From Algoriphagus sp. (GTDB lineage: Bacteria > Bacteroidota > Bacteroidia > Cytophagales > Cyclobacteriaceae): a stretch of DNA of 36,861 bases. The notes under the pieces were generated by a model. It did no database searches. It saw nothing but the letters and a program-made list of their open reading frames with translations, and was not told where the DNA came from. This document shows positions 13,028-20,656 of this stretch, one piece after another. The position numbers and the translations under genes are program-made. The stretch's first letter is position 1. The number at the start of each line of letters is the position of its first letter. Location: contig JAGXQZ010000030.1 in NCBI GenBank assembly GCA_018336015.1, forward strand, positions 1-36,861. The letters are read 5' to 3'.

Positions 13028-15478
13028 ATGGGAACGACTATGCAAAAAGAGAGTTTCACGATCGAAAAAGAGTCTCTAAAGGAAGATACTAATACCTATT
13101 TTACAAATAGGGTTCATTTAGAATTGGGATTAAAGGGGAAAAGTGATTATTCTATTACTACACCTTTTCCAGATGGAAATGAATATTCAAGAACCTTCAT
13201 TTATTTTGAGCCTCATCATGAGGGAATAAAAATAAACTATCCAAACCTAAATGGATCAGCTTATAATTTTGGAAAAGCTGATGAAGATTCAGAGGGTAAT
13301 AAATGGGGAAAACATTATTCCAGGATAAGACTTGAAAAGCCTAATGTTACATTTTCGGATGGCGTAAAAAAGGAAAATAAATATAGAGCTCCTGCTAAGA
13401 GTAGAAATTACCCATTTATTACTCCTGGAGTTTTAAGAAAATATCTTGATGGCGGACAAATAAAAACATTAGTTGTTGTTGAAGGTGAATTCAAAGCATT
13501 CAAGGCCGGATTTGACAAGAGTAATATTGAAGGATTTGAAGAGGTTGAATTCTTGGGGATTCCTTCAATTTATGGCTTTACTGGAGGTGGAATTGATGGT
13601 AGATCTATTCATGAGGATATTATTAAGATCCTGATAAAATGCAGGGTTCAAAATGTTGTCTTCTTAACTGATGCGGACACGTTTACTATTAAGTGGGAAA
13701 AGGAAAAGGAATTGACCTTAAGACCAAAGAATTTTTTTAACGCTGTCAAAAGATTTCGAGAAGATCTTTCAAACCTGGTTGAAGAAAAGCAGGTTCAAAA
13801 GGTGTTTTTTAGTTCTCTTAACACTAAGCTTATTTCAGAAAATAGCAAAGGGCTTGATGATCTTTTGATAAATAATCCGTTTGATAAAAAAGAAATTTTT
13901 AGGGATTTATTAGAGTTTAGATTAGGTCACCAATTTTTCACATGTATTGATATAACAGAAAATCAATTTTCAAGAAACTTGTTAAAGGCATTTGGCTTGG
14001 ATTCTGACGAGAATTTTTATTCCAAATATCAACCATGGATTGAGGATAGACAATTTATTTTTAACGGTTTCATTTATGAAAAACAAGAACAGGGACTTAA
14101 AAAGATTGGACACCAAGACGCAGAAAAATATGTCAGAATAGGAGTCAATTATTGGAAATTTGTTAAATGGAAAGATGATAAAGGAAGGAATCAAAGTACA
14201 TTAGAAAAGTGGTCTAAAACTGAAATTAGAGAAGATTATAAAAGTCATAAAAACTTCATTTCTGATATTCCAAAATATGACAAAATGAATGTCTTTCCGG
14301 CATGGCTACCGGGAACCTACCAAAGGGTACACTCTGGAACCATTTTTAACATAATGAATCCTTTAGAGCATGAATTAAGGCCAGGTCTTTTCCCAAATAC
14401 CATTGCTTTTTTAAAGCATTTATTTAGGGGTAAGTCAAATCTGGTGTGGAATCACCTAAAAGAAGAATATGAGGAGGAAAATTTTTTGGGTGATCCTTTT
14501 TCTGTAATCTTAGACTATTTGACAATCCAGTTTAGGTTTCCAACTAGAAAGCTTCCAGTCCCAATTCTGGTTTCAAAGGAATACAAGACAGGTAAAACCA
14601 CCTTTTTAGAATGGCTTAAGGAGATTTATGGAGAAAACGCAACAGTCATGTCCATTGATAGGCTAGGAAATCAATTTAATCTCCATTACGCTTGGAAATA
14701 TATCATTGGGTTAGATGAAGGGGAAATAGCCGCTGATATTAAAAAAGAGAAGGAAAAACTAAAACAAATGGTTACTTCATCAACCATTCAATTAGAAGCA
14801 AAAGGAATAGATACCAAAGAAGTCGACTGGTATGGTAAGCTTATTATTTGCTCAAATTTTGCAGACACCGTAATTAAAATTGAGGAGGGAGAAAATAGGT
14901 GGTTTGTAATAAAGGTTCCACCATTAGAAAAAGAAGATAATAAATTAAAAGATAAGTTAATTTCTGAAATACCAGCTTGGTTAGACTATATATCGAATAG
15001 GAAGATTTTTCACCCGGATGAATCCCGTATTTGGTTTAATGATGATTACATTAAAACTGAGCAATATTATCAGATCATTAAGAATACAAAGGATCGGACT
15101 GAATCAATTTTTGAAGAATTTATCAGGGATAAATTCTTCACATTTAGAGTTGATCAAATTCAATATTCAACAAAACAATTGATGAATGAAATCAAAAATT
15201 CAGGTCTCTTCAAATACTTGCCAGATTCAAAGAAAGTAACCGACTATTTAGAGAGTAAAAGGGGGATGTTCATTAGTAAGAAAACGGTTAGATATAGTTT
15301 TCCAATAGGGTTTGAAGTTGATCCATTTTCAGGAGAAATGACAGATAAGGTTAAATATCAGAAATCAGAAAACAGTGAAAGGGTGTTTACCTTTCACATT
15401 AGTGATTGGTTATCGCCTGAAGAAATTGATGAAGATTTAAAAGAATGTACAGATCAAAATAAAGAAAATTTGTTTTGA
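13028..15478 (+). CDS. Replication protein: TOPRIM domain plus SF3 helicase
   Basis: An 816-aa protein with two recognisable parts. Residues 145-220 form a TOPRIM-like domain: the acidic VEGEFKA (E152) and TDAD (D215, D217) are the metal-binding motifs of primase/topoisomerase domains. Residues about 510-630 are a superfamily 3 helicase (DUF5906/phage primase type): Walker A YKTGKTTF (519-526), Walker B IIGLDEGE, motif C LIICSN (605-610) and the arginine R624 in NRWFVI. SF3 helicases melt origins in small viruses, plasmids and satellites. The iteron cluster starts 8 bp after its stop codon, which points to it as the initiator. ATG at 13028 or 13040 are both possible starts. Confidence 0.88.
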   Translation: MGTTMQKESFTIEKESLKEDTNTYFTNRVHLELGLKGKSDYSITTPFPDGNEYSRTFIYFEPHHEGIKINYPNLNGSAYNFGKADEDSEGNKWGKHYSRIRLEKPNVTFSDGVKKENKYRAPAKSRNYPFITPGVLRKYLDGGQIKTLVVVEGEFKAFKAGFDKSNIEGFEEVEFLGIPSIYGFTGGGIDGRSIHEDIIKILIKCRVQNVVFLTDADTFTIKWEKEKELTLRPKNFFNAVKRFREDLSNLVEEKQVQKVFFSSLNTKLISENSKGLDDLLINNPFDKKEIFRDLLEFRLGHQFFTCIDITENQFSRNLLKAFGLDSDENFYSKYQPWIEDRQFIFNGFIYEKQEQGLKKIGHQDAEKYVRIGVNYWKFVKWKDDKGRNQSTLEKWSKTEIREDYKSHKNFISDIPKYDKMNVFPAWLPGTYQRVHSGTIFNIMNPLEHELRPGLFPNTIAFLKHLFRGKSNLVWNHLKEEYEEENFLGDPFSVILDYLTIQFRFPTRKLPVPILVSKEYKTGKTTFLEWLKEIYGENATVMSIDRLGNQFNLHYAWKYIIGLDEGEIAADIKKEKEKLKQMVTSSTIQLEAKGIDTKEVDWYGKLIICSNFADTVIKIEEGENRWFVIKVPPLEKEDNKLKDKLISEIPAWLDYISNRKIFHPDESRIWFNDDYIKTEQYYQIIKNTKDRTESIFEEFIRDKFFTFRVDQIQYSTKQLMNEIKNSGLFKYLPDSKKVTDYLESKRGMFISKKTVRYSFPIGFEVDPFSGEMTDKVKYQKSENSERVFTFHISDWLSPEEIDEDLKECTDQNKENLF

Positions 15479-15485
15479 TTCTGTA

Positions 15486-15748
15486 TTTGGTCACGTTTGT
15501 CACATTTGTCATTTAATTAAAAAAAAGGTTTATTTAAGTAATTGAAGGGTTTTTTAAAAAAATTAAGTTGTGACAATTAATATTTACTAAATCACATTTG
15601 TCACAATTTAAAAAGAAGATGAGTTTTTCTGTGACAATGTATGGAATTGGTTGTCACAGAAATTTCACCTTAAAAACCTTTCAGAATCCAATTAGGAATA
15701 GATTTTAATAAAGTGACAAACGTGACAAAAAAAACTATTGATAGTTTT
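15486..15748. other. Candidate replication origin with TTGTCAC iterons
   Basis: Three head-to-tail 9-bp units (TTTGGTCAC, GTTTGTCAC, ATTTGTCAT; 15486-15512) stand at the left. Two inverted ones (GTGACAAAC, GTGACAAAA; 15713-15730) stand at the right. Between them, in very AT-rich DNA, are GTGACAA (15570-15576), TTTGTCAC (15597-15604) and a perfect 12-bp inverted pair (15626-15637 / 15651-15662). A small AT hairpin (15731-15748) closes it. There is no ORF. The site lies directly behind the SF3 replication gene, as oris do in SaPI-like islands. An operator array is the alternative. Confidence 0.75.
15626..15662. repeat. Perfect 12-bp inverted repeat built from two iterons
   Basis: TTTCTGTGACAA and TTGTCACAGAAA are exact reverse complements separated by 13 nt. 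Each carries one iteron core, so the pair could be both a cruciform and a dimeric binding site at the centre of the origin. Confidence 0.8.
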
Positions 15749-15904
15749 ATTATTTATTTATGGCTAAAAATTCTTTCCGATCTCCAGGAAATCAAAAAAT
15801 TTCAGAGAAGGTTTGACCTGGAATAACTCTGATTTTTCCCTGAATCTATTGTCCTAATTATTCTTTTTGTTCAGTGGTACTTTTTGAGAAAATCAAAAAG
15901 GAAA

Positions 15905-18097
15905 ATGGCAAGTACAGCAGAAATAAAAATCAAGCTTTCCAATGGACAAGAGGCAGGTAAAACAATAAATGACCTGACCGGACAAAGTGCAAAATTAGCC
16001 AGGGAAATCAAGAAACTAGAGGTTGGATCTGAAGAGTATGTCAAAGCAACTGAGGATTACAAGAAAGTTGCAGGTAGGCTGAAGGATGTAAAAAAGGAGG
16101 CCTTTGATACAGCAAATGCACAAAGCTTTTTAAACTCCGCTTTTGGAGATATGATCCCATTTTCAAGGGAATTACCTGGAATTGCTAAAAATTTTCAAGG
16201 CATGTCTTCAATGATTAAGGGGACTACTTTGGCCCAAAAGGCATTAAACCTCGCAATGAAAGCCTTTCCTATTGGATTGATATTAGGTCTTTTGGCCTCT
16301 TTTGTTCAGTACCTAACCGGAACAGTCGAAGGAATGAACGCATTGAGGAGGGTAACTATGCCAGTGGTTCAGGTTTTTGAGAGGTTAAAGGGTGTTCTTC
16401 AGGTTTTAGGCGGTGAAGTTTTCAGAACCATATCAGATATTATTTCGGGTAAAACTGGCCTTTTTGAAGGATTTGCGAGGCTGAAAGATGCGGCGGTAAA
16501 TGCTGGGGAAGGATTCAAAAATTCATTTACTGAAGGTATTGAGGCTGGCGGAAAACTTGCCGAACTGCATCAAAAAATAGCCGAACAACAAATAAAAGTT
16601 ACCAAGCGATCAGCAGAAATTGCCAGGGATTATAAGCTACAATCTGAAATTGCTGAAGATCAATCCAAATCTGAAAAGGAACGTGCAGAAGCAGCTCAAA
16701 AAGCGATGGCATTATCTGAGGAACGATATCAATTGGAGGTAGGGCTACTTGATCTTAAAATTGAGAAGATGAACCTTGAAAATAAGGCAAATGATACCTC
16801 ATATGAGCAGCAGCAAGAATTAGCTGATTTAGAAGCCCAAAGGATCAATCTTGAAACTCAAATGTCTGAGCAAAGGACAACTGCCAGATCTAAACTAAAT
16901 GCAGCTTTAAAAACTCAAAGAGATGGCGAAAAAGCCGCTCACAATGAGTCAATGAAAGAGCATAAAGATGTATTAAAGGCTCTAGAAGATGAGCAGAAAG
17001 CGATGGAGGATTTCATCAAAAAATCAATCGATCTGGAGATTAAAGCAAGCGAGGATAGGAAGAAATTAGATTCAGATCTTTTAGAAGGATATAAATCCCA
17101 ACAGAAAGAGCAATTTAATATTCGGATGCAAAGCCTGGTAACTATGGCAGAAGCTGAAGAAATGATGATTGAACAATTGTTTTTGACTGGCCAATTAAAC
17201 CAAGAGCAAAGGAATCAAAAACTTTATGAGGTTCAAGAAAAGGCCCTTAAGGATAGATTGGCTCTTTTGATGGAGAATAACGAGCAAAGCAGCTCAGAGT
17301 ATCAAAATATCTTCATGGAGCTTTTGAGGCTTAATCATGATCATGAGATTGGTAAAACTCAAATAACCCAAGAAGAAGAAGAGAAGAGGAGGCAAATAAG
17401 AAATGAGGGGTTATCTGCAGCAGCAGGAGTTGCGGCAGGTCTTGCTTCACTTTTGGCCGATTCCGCTAAAACGAGTAAAAAGAGTTTGGCTGTTATGAAA
17501 GCGGCTCAAAGTGCTGAAGTGGGAATAAATACCATTAAGGAGGTTTCAGGTATTTTCTCAAGTACTGCGAATTGGGGGCCGTTGGGCTGGGCTTTAGGAA
17601 TTGCCCAAGCAGCAATAGCAGCTGCAAGGGGAGCTTCAGCAATCAAAAAAATAAACGCTACTCAAATAGGTGAATCAGGAACCTTTGCCGATGGAGGACC
17701 GGTATTTGGTCCAAGTCACAGAGATGGAGGGATTCCATTCTCTGTTTCAGGAAATCTAGGTTATGAAATGGAGGGGGGAGAAATAATTATGTCAAAAGGG
17801 GTGTACCAAGATCCAATGCTAAGAAACTTGGCCTCAGAATTAAATTACCTTGGAGGTGGAAGAAGATTTGAACTTGGAGGGCCTATTAGTCCTTCAAGCA
17901 TATCCAGATCAGCATCTATAGAAATGGGACAGCCCACAATTTCCAGTGCATTAGTTGATCTGAGAAAAACAGAAATGTATTTGAAAACTATTGCTGAAGC
18001 CACAGTGGCCACAGCAAACAAACCTACTATTTCAACTTTCCAGATCAGGAAGGATCTTCAGATGTTTGATGAGGTTGAGAAGGATGCAACCTTTTGA
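15905..18097 (+). CDS. Phage tail tape-measure-like protein
   Basis: A 730-aa protein. The N-terminal stretch NGQEAGKTINDLTGQSAKLAREIKKLEVGSEEY is the usual start of Bacteroidota phage tape measures. A hydrophobic segment (about 120-145, PIGLILGLLASFVQYL) follows, then long charged coiled coils (about 215-490). A second hydrophobic Ala/Gly region (about 500-585, LSAAAGVAAGLASLLA; PLGWALGIAQAAIAAARGASAI) comes next, and a Gly-rich tail with FADGGPV, HRDGGIPFSV, MEGGEIIMSKGVY. In phages such proteins set tail length and help DNA entry. No other tail gene is present. ATG at 15905 follows AAAAAGGAAA; a TTG at 15884 is less likely. It has its own terminator. Confidence 0.85.
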   Translation: MASTAEIKIKLSNGQEAGKTINDLTGQSAKLAREIKKLEVGSEEYVKATEDYKKVAGRLKDVKKEAFDTANAQSFLNSAFGDMIPFSRELPGIAKNFQGMSSMIKGTTLAQKALNLAMKAFPIGLILGLLASFVQYLTGTVEGMNALRRVTMPVVQVFERLKGVLQVLGGEVFRTISDIISGKTGLFEGFARLKDAAVNAGEGFKNSFTEGIEAGGKLAELHQKIAEQQIKVTKRSAEIARDYKLQSEIAEDQSKSEKERAEAAQKAMALSEERYQLEVGLLDLKIEKMNLENKANDTSYEQQQELADLEAQRINLETQMSEQRTTARSKLNAALKTQRDGEKAAHNESMKEHKDVLKALEDEQKAMEDFIKKSIDLEIKASEDRKKLDSDLLEGYKSQQKEQFNIRMQSLVTMAEAEEMMIEQLFLTGQLNQEQRNQKLYEVQEKALKDRLALLMENNEQSSSEYQNIFMELLRLNHDHEIGKTQITQEEEEKRRQIRNEGLSAAAGVAAGLASLLADSAKTSKKSLAVMKAAQSAEVGINTIKEVSGIFSSTANWGPLGWALGIAQAAIAAARGASAIKKINATQIGESGTFADGGPVFGPSHRDGGIPFSVSGNLGYEMEGGEIIMSKGVYQDPMLRNLASELNYLGGGRRFELGGPISPSSISRSASIEMGQPTISSALVDLRKTEMYLKTIAEATVATANKPTISTFQIRKDLQMFDEVEKDATF

Positions 18098-18116
18098 TTC
18101 AATCAAAATTTAATTC

Positions 18117-18170
18117 AAGTGATATGTGAATTTTGAATGCAAATTCTTCATTCACATATCACTTTTTTTT
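18117..18170 (+). terminator. Strong terminator after the tape-measure gene
   Basis: AAGTGATATGTGAAT (18117-18131) and ATTCACATATCACTT (18150-18164) form a perfect 15-bp stem with an 18-nt loop, followed by an eight-base T-run (18163-18170). Confidence 0.93.
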
Positions 18171-18374
18171 GAAACTGGCGATTGCCATCCGATAATGCGG
18201 TCGGGAAAACGAAGTGTGAACAACCTTTGGAATTAATGGGGTTTATTTGAAATCTGATTTTTAGGCTCTGTAAATCAGTTTATTAAAACTGTTTTCATTT
18301 TATTTTTTGCACTGGAAAATGTTCAGTCTTATTTCTTGAGGGGGTATCTGGTGTACTTACCCAAAAAAAGAAAT
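18171..18374 (+). other. Spacer before the cargo genes
   Basis: About 200 bp without a gene. It should hold the promoter of the four-gene cargo block, since a strong terminator lies just upstream. A TATTTTTTG at 18301-18309 is one base longer than the TAnnTTTG consensus; no clear -33 partner was found. Confidence 0.4.
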
Positions 18375-18926
18375 ATGGTTGTTTCAATTGTTAAGATTCC
18401 AGTTTTGCCAATGACCAAAAAATGGATTTTGGTAAAATTCCCAAATCAGAAAGTTGATAAAGACACGGTTGATTTTTCGAAGATTGATTCTAGAGACTTA
18501 CAACTAGGATTTTTCAAAAGATTTTTAATGAGTTCTCTTGAAAGGTTTGCATCAAATAAGACAGATTTTCAAGGTGAATACCTCAAAATTAAGCTCCCCT
18601 CATATTATTCAAAATATGGGCTTTCTGAAGAAAAAATGATTCAAATAGGCTTATTCCTGGATCAGATTTGCAGGAATGATCTGGTTATGCATGTCGGTTT
18701 ATTAGCTTGTTTTCCAGAGTTTTCAAGGGCATCGAGTATAAGAATTGTTTTATCGTTTTATGGAATAACTGATGAAGAATATGATCCTTCAAGCTTTAGG
18801 AGGTATTTTGATAGATACTCAAATCAGTCATTAGGAGAGGAATTTTTAGTCTACAGAACAAGATTCAACGCCTTTTTGAAAAATTACATAGATAATAAGT
18901 TCGGTAAAGAATTAAGATCAATATAA
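18375..18926 (+). CDS. Hypothetical cargo protein 1
   Basis: A 183-aa cytosolic protein, not recognised. It begins MVVSIVKIPVLPMTKKWILVKFP and has helical stretches (SRDLQLGFFKRFLMSSLERF; EEFLVYRTRFNAFLKNYI). The frame is open to a TTG at 18336, but the ATG at 18375 is the first good start. It leads a tight four-gene block: the next gene starts 1 bp after its stop. No nuclease, ATPase or toxin motif is evident. Function unknown; its position near the right end is where islands carry accessory genes. Confidence 0.65.
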   Translation: MVVSIVKIPVLPMTKKWILVKFPNQKVDKDTVDFSKIDSRDLQLGFFKRFLMSSLERFASNKTDFQGEYLKIKLPSYYSKYGLSEEKMIQIGLFLDQICRNDLVMHVGLLACFPEFSRASSIRIVLSFYGITDEEYDPSSFRRYFDRYSNQSLGEEFLVYRTRFNAFLKNYIDNKFGKELRSI

Positions 18927-18927
18927 A

Positions 18928-19269
18928 ATGGATTTAACACTTAACAATATTACAGAGAGAGGTAGTGTAAAAGCCTATTTATATTATTCAGGGGCTTTCA
19001 ATACTGAAAATGGTGTTTACCATTCTTCAGGAATGGTTCAATTATCCATTCAAAAAAATTCATTGAATGGTGGTTATATAGGTAATACTTTACTTAAAGA
19101 ATATTCCTATAAAGATTCTATTTCTGGAAACACAGATATAAGGATCGGTAAGTATTTGTTTTCAAAGGCCACTTTAAGAGTGTTTTTTAAGGATAAGGAA
19201 TATACTCTTTCTGCAAAATACAACTACCTACATATAAAGGCAGATATCAAAAGTTCAATAATTCAATAA
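18928..19269 (+). CDS. Hypothetical cargo protein 2
   Basis: A 113-aa, mostly beta-strand protein (VKAYLYYSGAF; GMVQLSIQKNSL; TLRVFFKDKEYTLSAKYNYLHI). No signal peptide and no known motif. It starts 1 bp after the previous stop, so the two are probably translated together. Very AT-rich, like its neighbours. Confidence 0.65.
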   Translation: MDLTLNNITERGSVKAYLYYSGAFNTENGVYHSSGMVQLSIQKNSLNGGYIGNTLLKEYSYKDSISGNTDIRIGKYLFSKATLRVFFKDKEYTLSAKYNYLHIKADIKSSIIQ

Positions 19270-19296
19270 ACAATCACAAACCAAACAAATCAAACC

Positions 19297-20049
19297 ATGC
19301 AAACAGTAAAAATGATCAATGGCAACTCTTTCACCAAAAAGGTGATTTCAGATGAGAAAATCAGAGATTTCAAAAGCCTAAAAGAAATCTCATTAATCCT
19401 GGAATCAGAGAAAATTGACAGGCTTGAATTAGGGTTGGATTTTCAAAAATTCAATCAAATGATTTCTTCTCTTGAAAGCCTTTCCAATCACAGAAATGTG
19501 TTTCAAACTGAATGGCAGAAAGTATTTTTTGAACCAACTGACTTTTCACTTTTGAAAAAAATCATGAGTAATAATCCTCTGGATTTTATTCAAATGGAGT
19601 TCATCAAAAGGAATGGGTATGATAAAAAACTAGATTTTGTCAAGCGTGAAAAACTCGTGGAAATAGTGGATTTCCCTGATTTTGGAAATCTTATTTCTTC
19701 CATTCAGAAGCTTTTTGATTTACAATCAGATCCGGTCTTTAGGGTAATTTCATTTGAAGATGCCTTTGCAAAGGCTCTTTCAACCTATCCAGACTCCTAT
19801 GAAAAGAAGATTCGTGAATCTTGTGAAATAGTCCTGAAAGGAGCAGTCCAAATCCAAAATTACTTGTGGGTTAATCTATTGTTCCTAGCTTCAAATAAAG
19901 TGAAGGACTTCTTTTCAAACCCTGAATTTGATCGATTCTCAGAAAAAATCTTTGATAAGGGAATAATTACCAATCAACCTGGAGAAGCTTATTTGGATTA
20001 CAGGTTGAATAAAGAAAGGTTGCTTAACATCTTAATGCGAGGGGAATGA
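19297..20049 (+). CDS. Hypothetical cargo protein 3
   Basis: A 250-aa, mainly helical soluble protein, not recognised. It is rich in Phe, Lys and Glu (LESEKIDRLELGLDFQKFNQMISSLESL; FEDAFAKALSTYPDSYEKKIRE). Its ATG is preceded by a G-free leader, CAAACCAAACAAATCAAACC, which closely matches the leader of the ribbon-helix-helix gene at 12845, so the two may share a regulatory or translation signal. It overlaps the next gene by ATGA. Confidence 0.68.
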   Translation: MQTVKMINGNSFTKKVISDEKIRDFKSLKEISLILESEKIDRLELGLDFQKFNQMISSLESLSNHRNVFQTEWQKVFFEPTDFSLLKKIMSNNPLDFIQMEFIKRNGYDKKLDFVKREKLVEIVDFPDFGNLISSIQKLFDLQSDPVFRVISFEDAFAKALSTYPDSYEKKIRESCEIVLKGAVQIQNYLWVNLLFLASNKVKDFFSNPEFDRFSEKIFDKGIITNQPGEAYLDYRLNKERLLNILMRGE

Positions 20050-20459
20050 AAGAGCTTGAATTAGCATTATTGAGTGCATCCTATCTAGGACTTTCAAAAG
20101 AAAGGATTTTGGAAATCCAAAATGAAAACATAGTTAAATTCAGTTTGCATGTGAATTTGGGCTTCAAAATCAATGAGATTTTGAAAGGTAGATCAATGAG
20201 TATCCTTAAGCAGGATTATTCAAAAGAAAGCTCTAATCCGGCTGTTTTTGGTAGCCTCCAAAAATTAGCCTTTGAATGGTATTTTGGATCAAACTCTGGA
20301 GTTAATCCAGGTAACTTCTCAAAGGATTTTCCCTTACTGCATAAGGTAGGATTTATCTTGAATCATGGTAAGGAATCAAAAAGTAAAAACAGTTCATTCA
20401 GGTTTCAACCGTTATCCGGTAGTGGTGATTTTTTATTGAATCTGATGAGGGAAAGATAA
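20046..20459 (+). CDS. Hypothetical cargo protein 4
   Basis: A 137-aa protein that begins in the ATGA overlap with the preceding gene, so the pair is translationally coupled and probably works together. The N-terminal part is helical (LELALLSASYLGLSKERILEI) and the C-terminal half is basic and serine-rich (GKESKSKNSSFRF). No recognised domain. It is the last gene of the element and is followed by a strong terminator 23 bp later. Confidence 0.65.
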   Translation: MKELELALLSASYLGLSKERILEIQNENIVKFSLHVNLGFKINEILKGRSMSILKQDYSKESSNPAVFGSLQKLAFEWYFGSNSGVNPGNFSKDFPLLHKVGFILNHGKESKSKNSSFRFQPLSGSGDFLLNLMRER

Positions 20460-20482
20460 ATTCATGTTTGCGTTGGTAGTTT

Positions 20483-20518
20483 AAAAAGCGGGTTGAATCT
20501 TTCACCCGCTTTTTTTTT
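20483..20518 (+). terminator. Terminator closing the element
   Basis: AAAAAGCGGGT (20483-20493), a 10-nt loop, ACCCGCTTTTT (20504-20514) and more T's to 20518. The 11-bp stem is perfect. The A-run on its left makes it a possible bidirectional terminator, insulating fabG from the element's transcription. Confidence 0.93.
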
Positions 20519-20585
20519 GGTTAGTTTTAATTTGACATCAAAATCACTCATTTTTGAATTCTTATTTAAAACCTATACCACAATA

Positions 20586-20595
20586 TTTACCCTAA
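20586..20595 (+). other. Candidate right arm site TTTACCCTAA
   Basis: An exact copy of the 10-mer found just before the integrase ATG (9332-9341), in the same orientation, 34 bp inside the right core. TCTAATCT and TTTACAATGG follow, echoing CTAATCTTTACCCAATGG at the left. It fits an integrase arm-type binding site. Confidence 0.4.
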
Positions 20596-20628
20596 AAAGT
20601 CTAATCTATTGATTTACAATGGGTATTT

Positions 20629-20641
20629 ATTTTGGCCAAAC
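20629..20641 (+). other. Candidate attR core
   Basis: ATTTTGGCCAAAC, identical to the left core. It ends 15 bp before the fabG ATG. The preceding bases give TTATTTTG here, against TAATTTTG at the left core, so integration changes a possible promoter -7 element. Confidence 0.7.
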
Positions 20642-20656
20642 TTAATTTTGATCTTC

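Larger units (their letters stand above)
9213..20641 (+). mobile_element. ~11.4-kb integrative element, phage-satellite-like
   Basis: The region is visibly AT-richer than both flanks, all of its genes are on the plus strand, and a 13-bp direct repeat bounds it. Contents in order: tyrosine integrase, unknown, HTH (excisionase-like), three small unknowns, ribbon-helix-helix regulator, TOPRIM/SF3 replication protein, iteron origin, tape-measure-like protein, four unknown genes, terminator. No structural phage genes other than the tape measure, no terminase, no relaxase and no conjugation genes are present. The size and order (int - rep - ori - morphogenesis gene - cargo) resemble phage-inducible chromosomal islands. 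An eroded prophage or a non-phage replicating island are alternatives. That it is a mobile element is well supported; that it is a satellite is inference. Confidence 0.85.

Noticed and set aside
13982..14194. Minus-strand ORF inside the replication gene
   Set aside because: It is a shadow of a long, motif-bearing plus-strand gene in AT-rich DNA, with no start signal or features of its own.
15486..15730. Iteron region as a CRISPR array
   Set aside because: Units are 9 bp, in both orientations, with no spacers of constant length and no cas genes.
9352..20459. Element as an integrative conjugative or mobilisable element
   Set aside because: No relaxase, coupling protein or type IV secretion gene is visible; the ribbon-helix-helix protein better fits replication control.
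20586..20595. TTTACCCTAA as the attachment core
   Set aside because: It is shorter than the ATTTTGGCCAAAC repeat and lies inside it at both ends, so it fits arm sites better than the crossover site.
20609..20656. Longer FabG beginning inside the element
   Set aside because: The added residues come from element DNA and the att core and do not resemble any FabG N-terminus.
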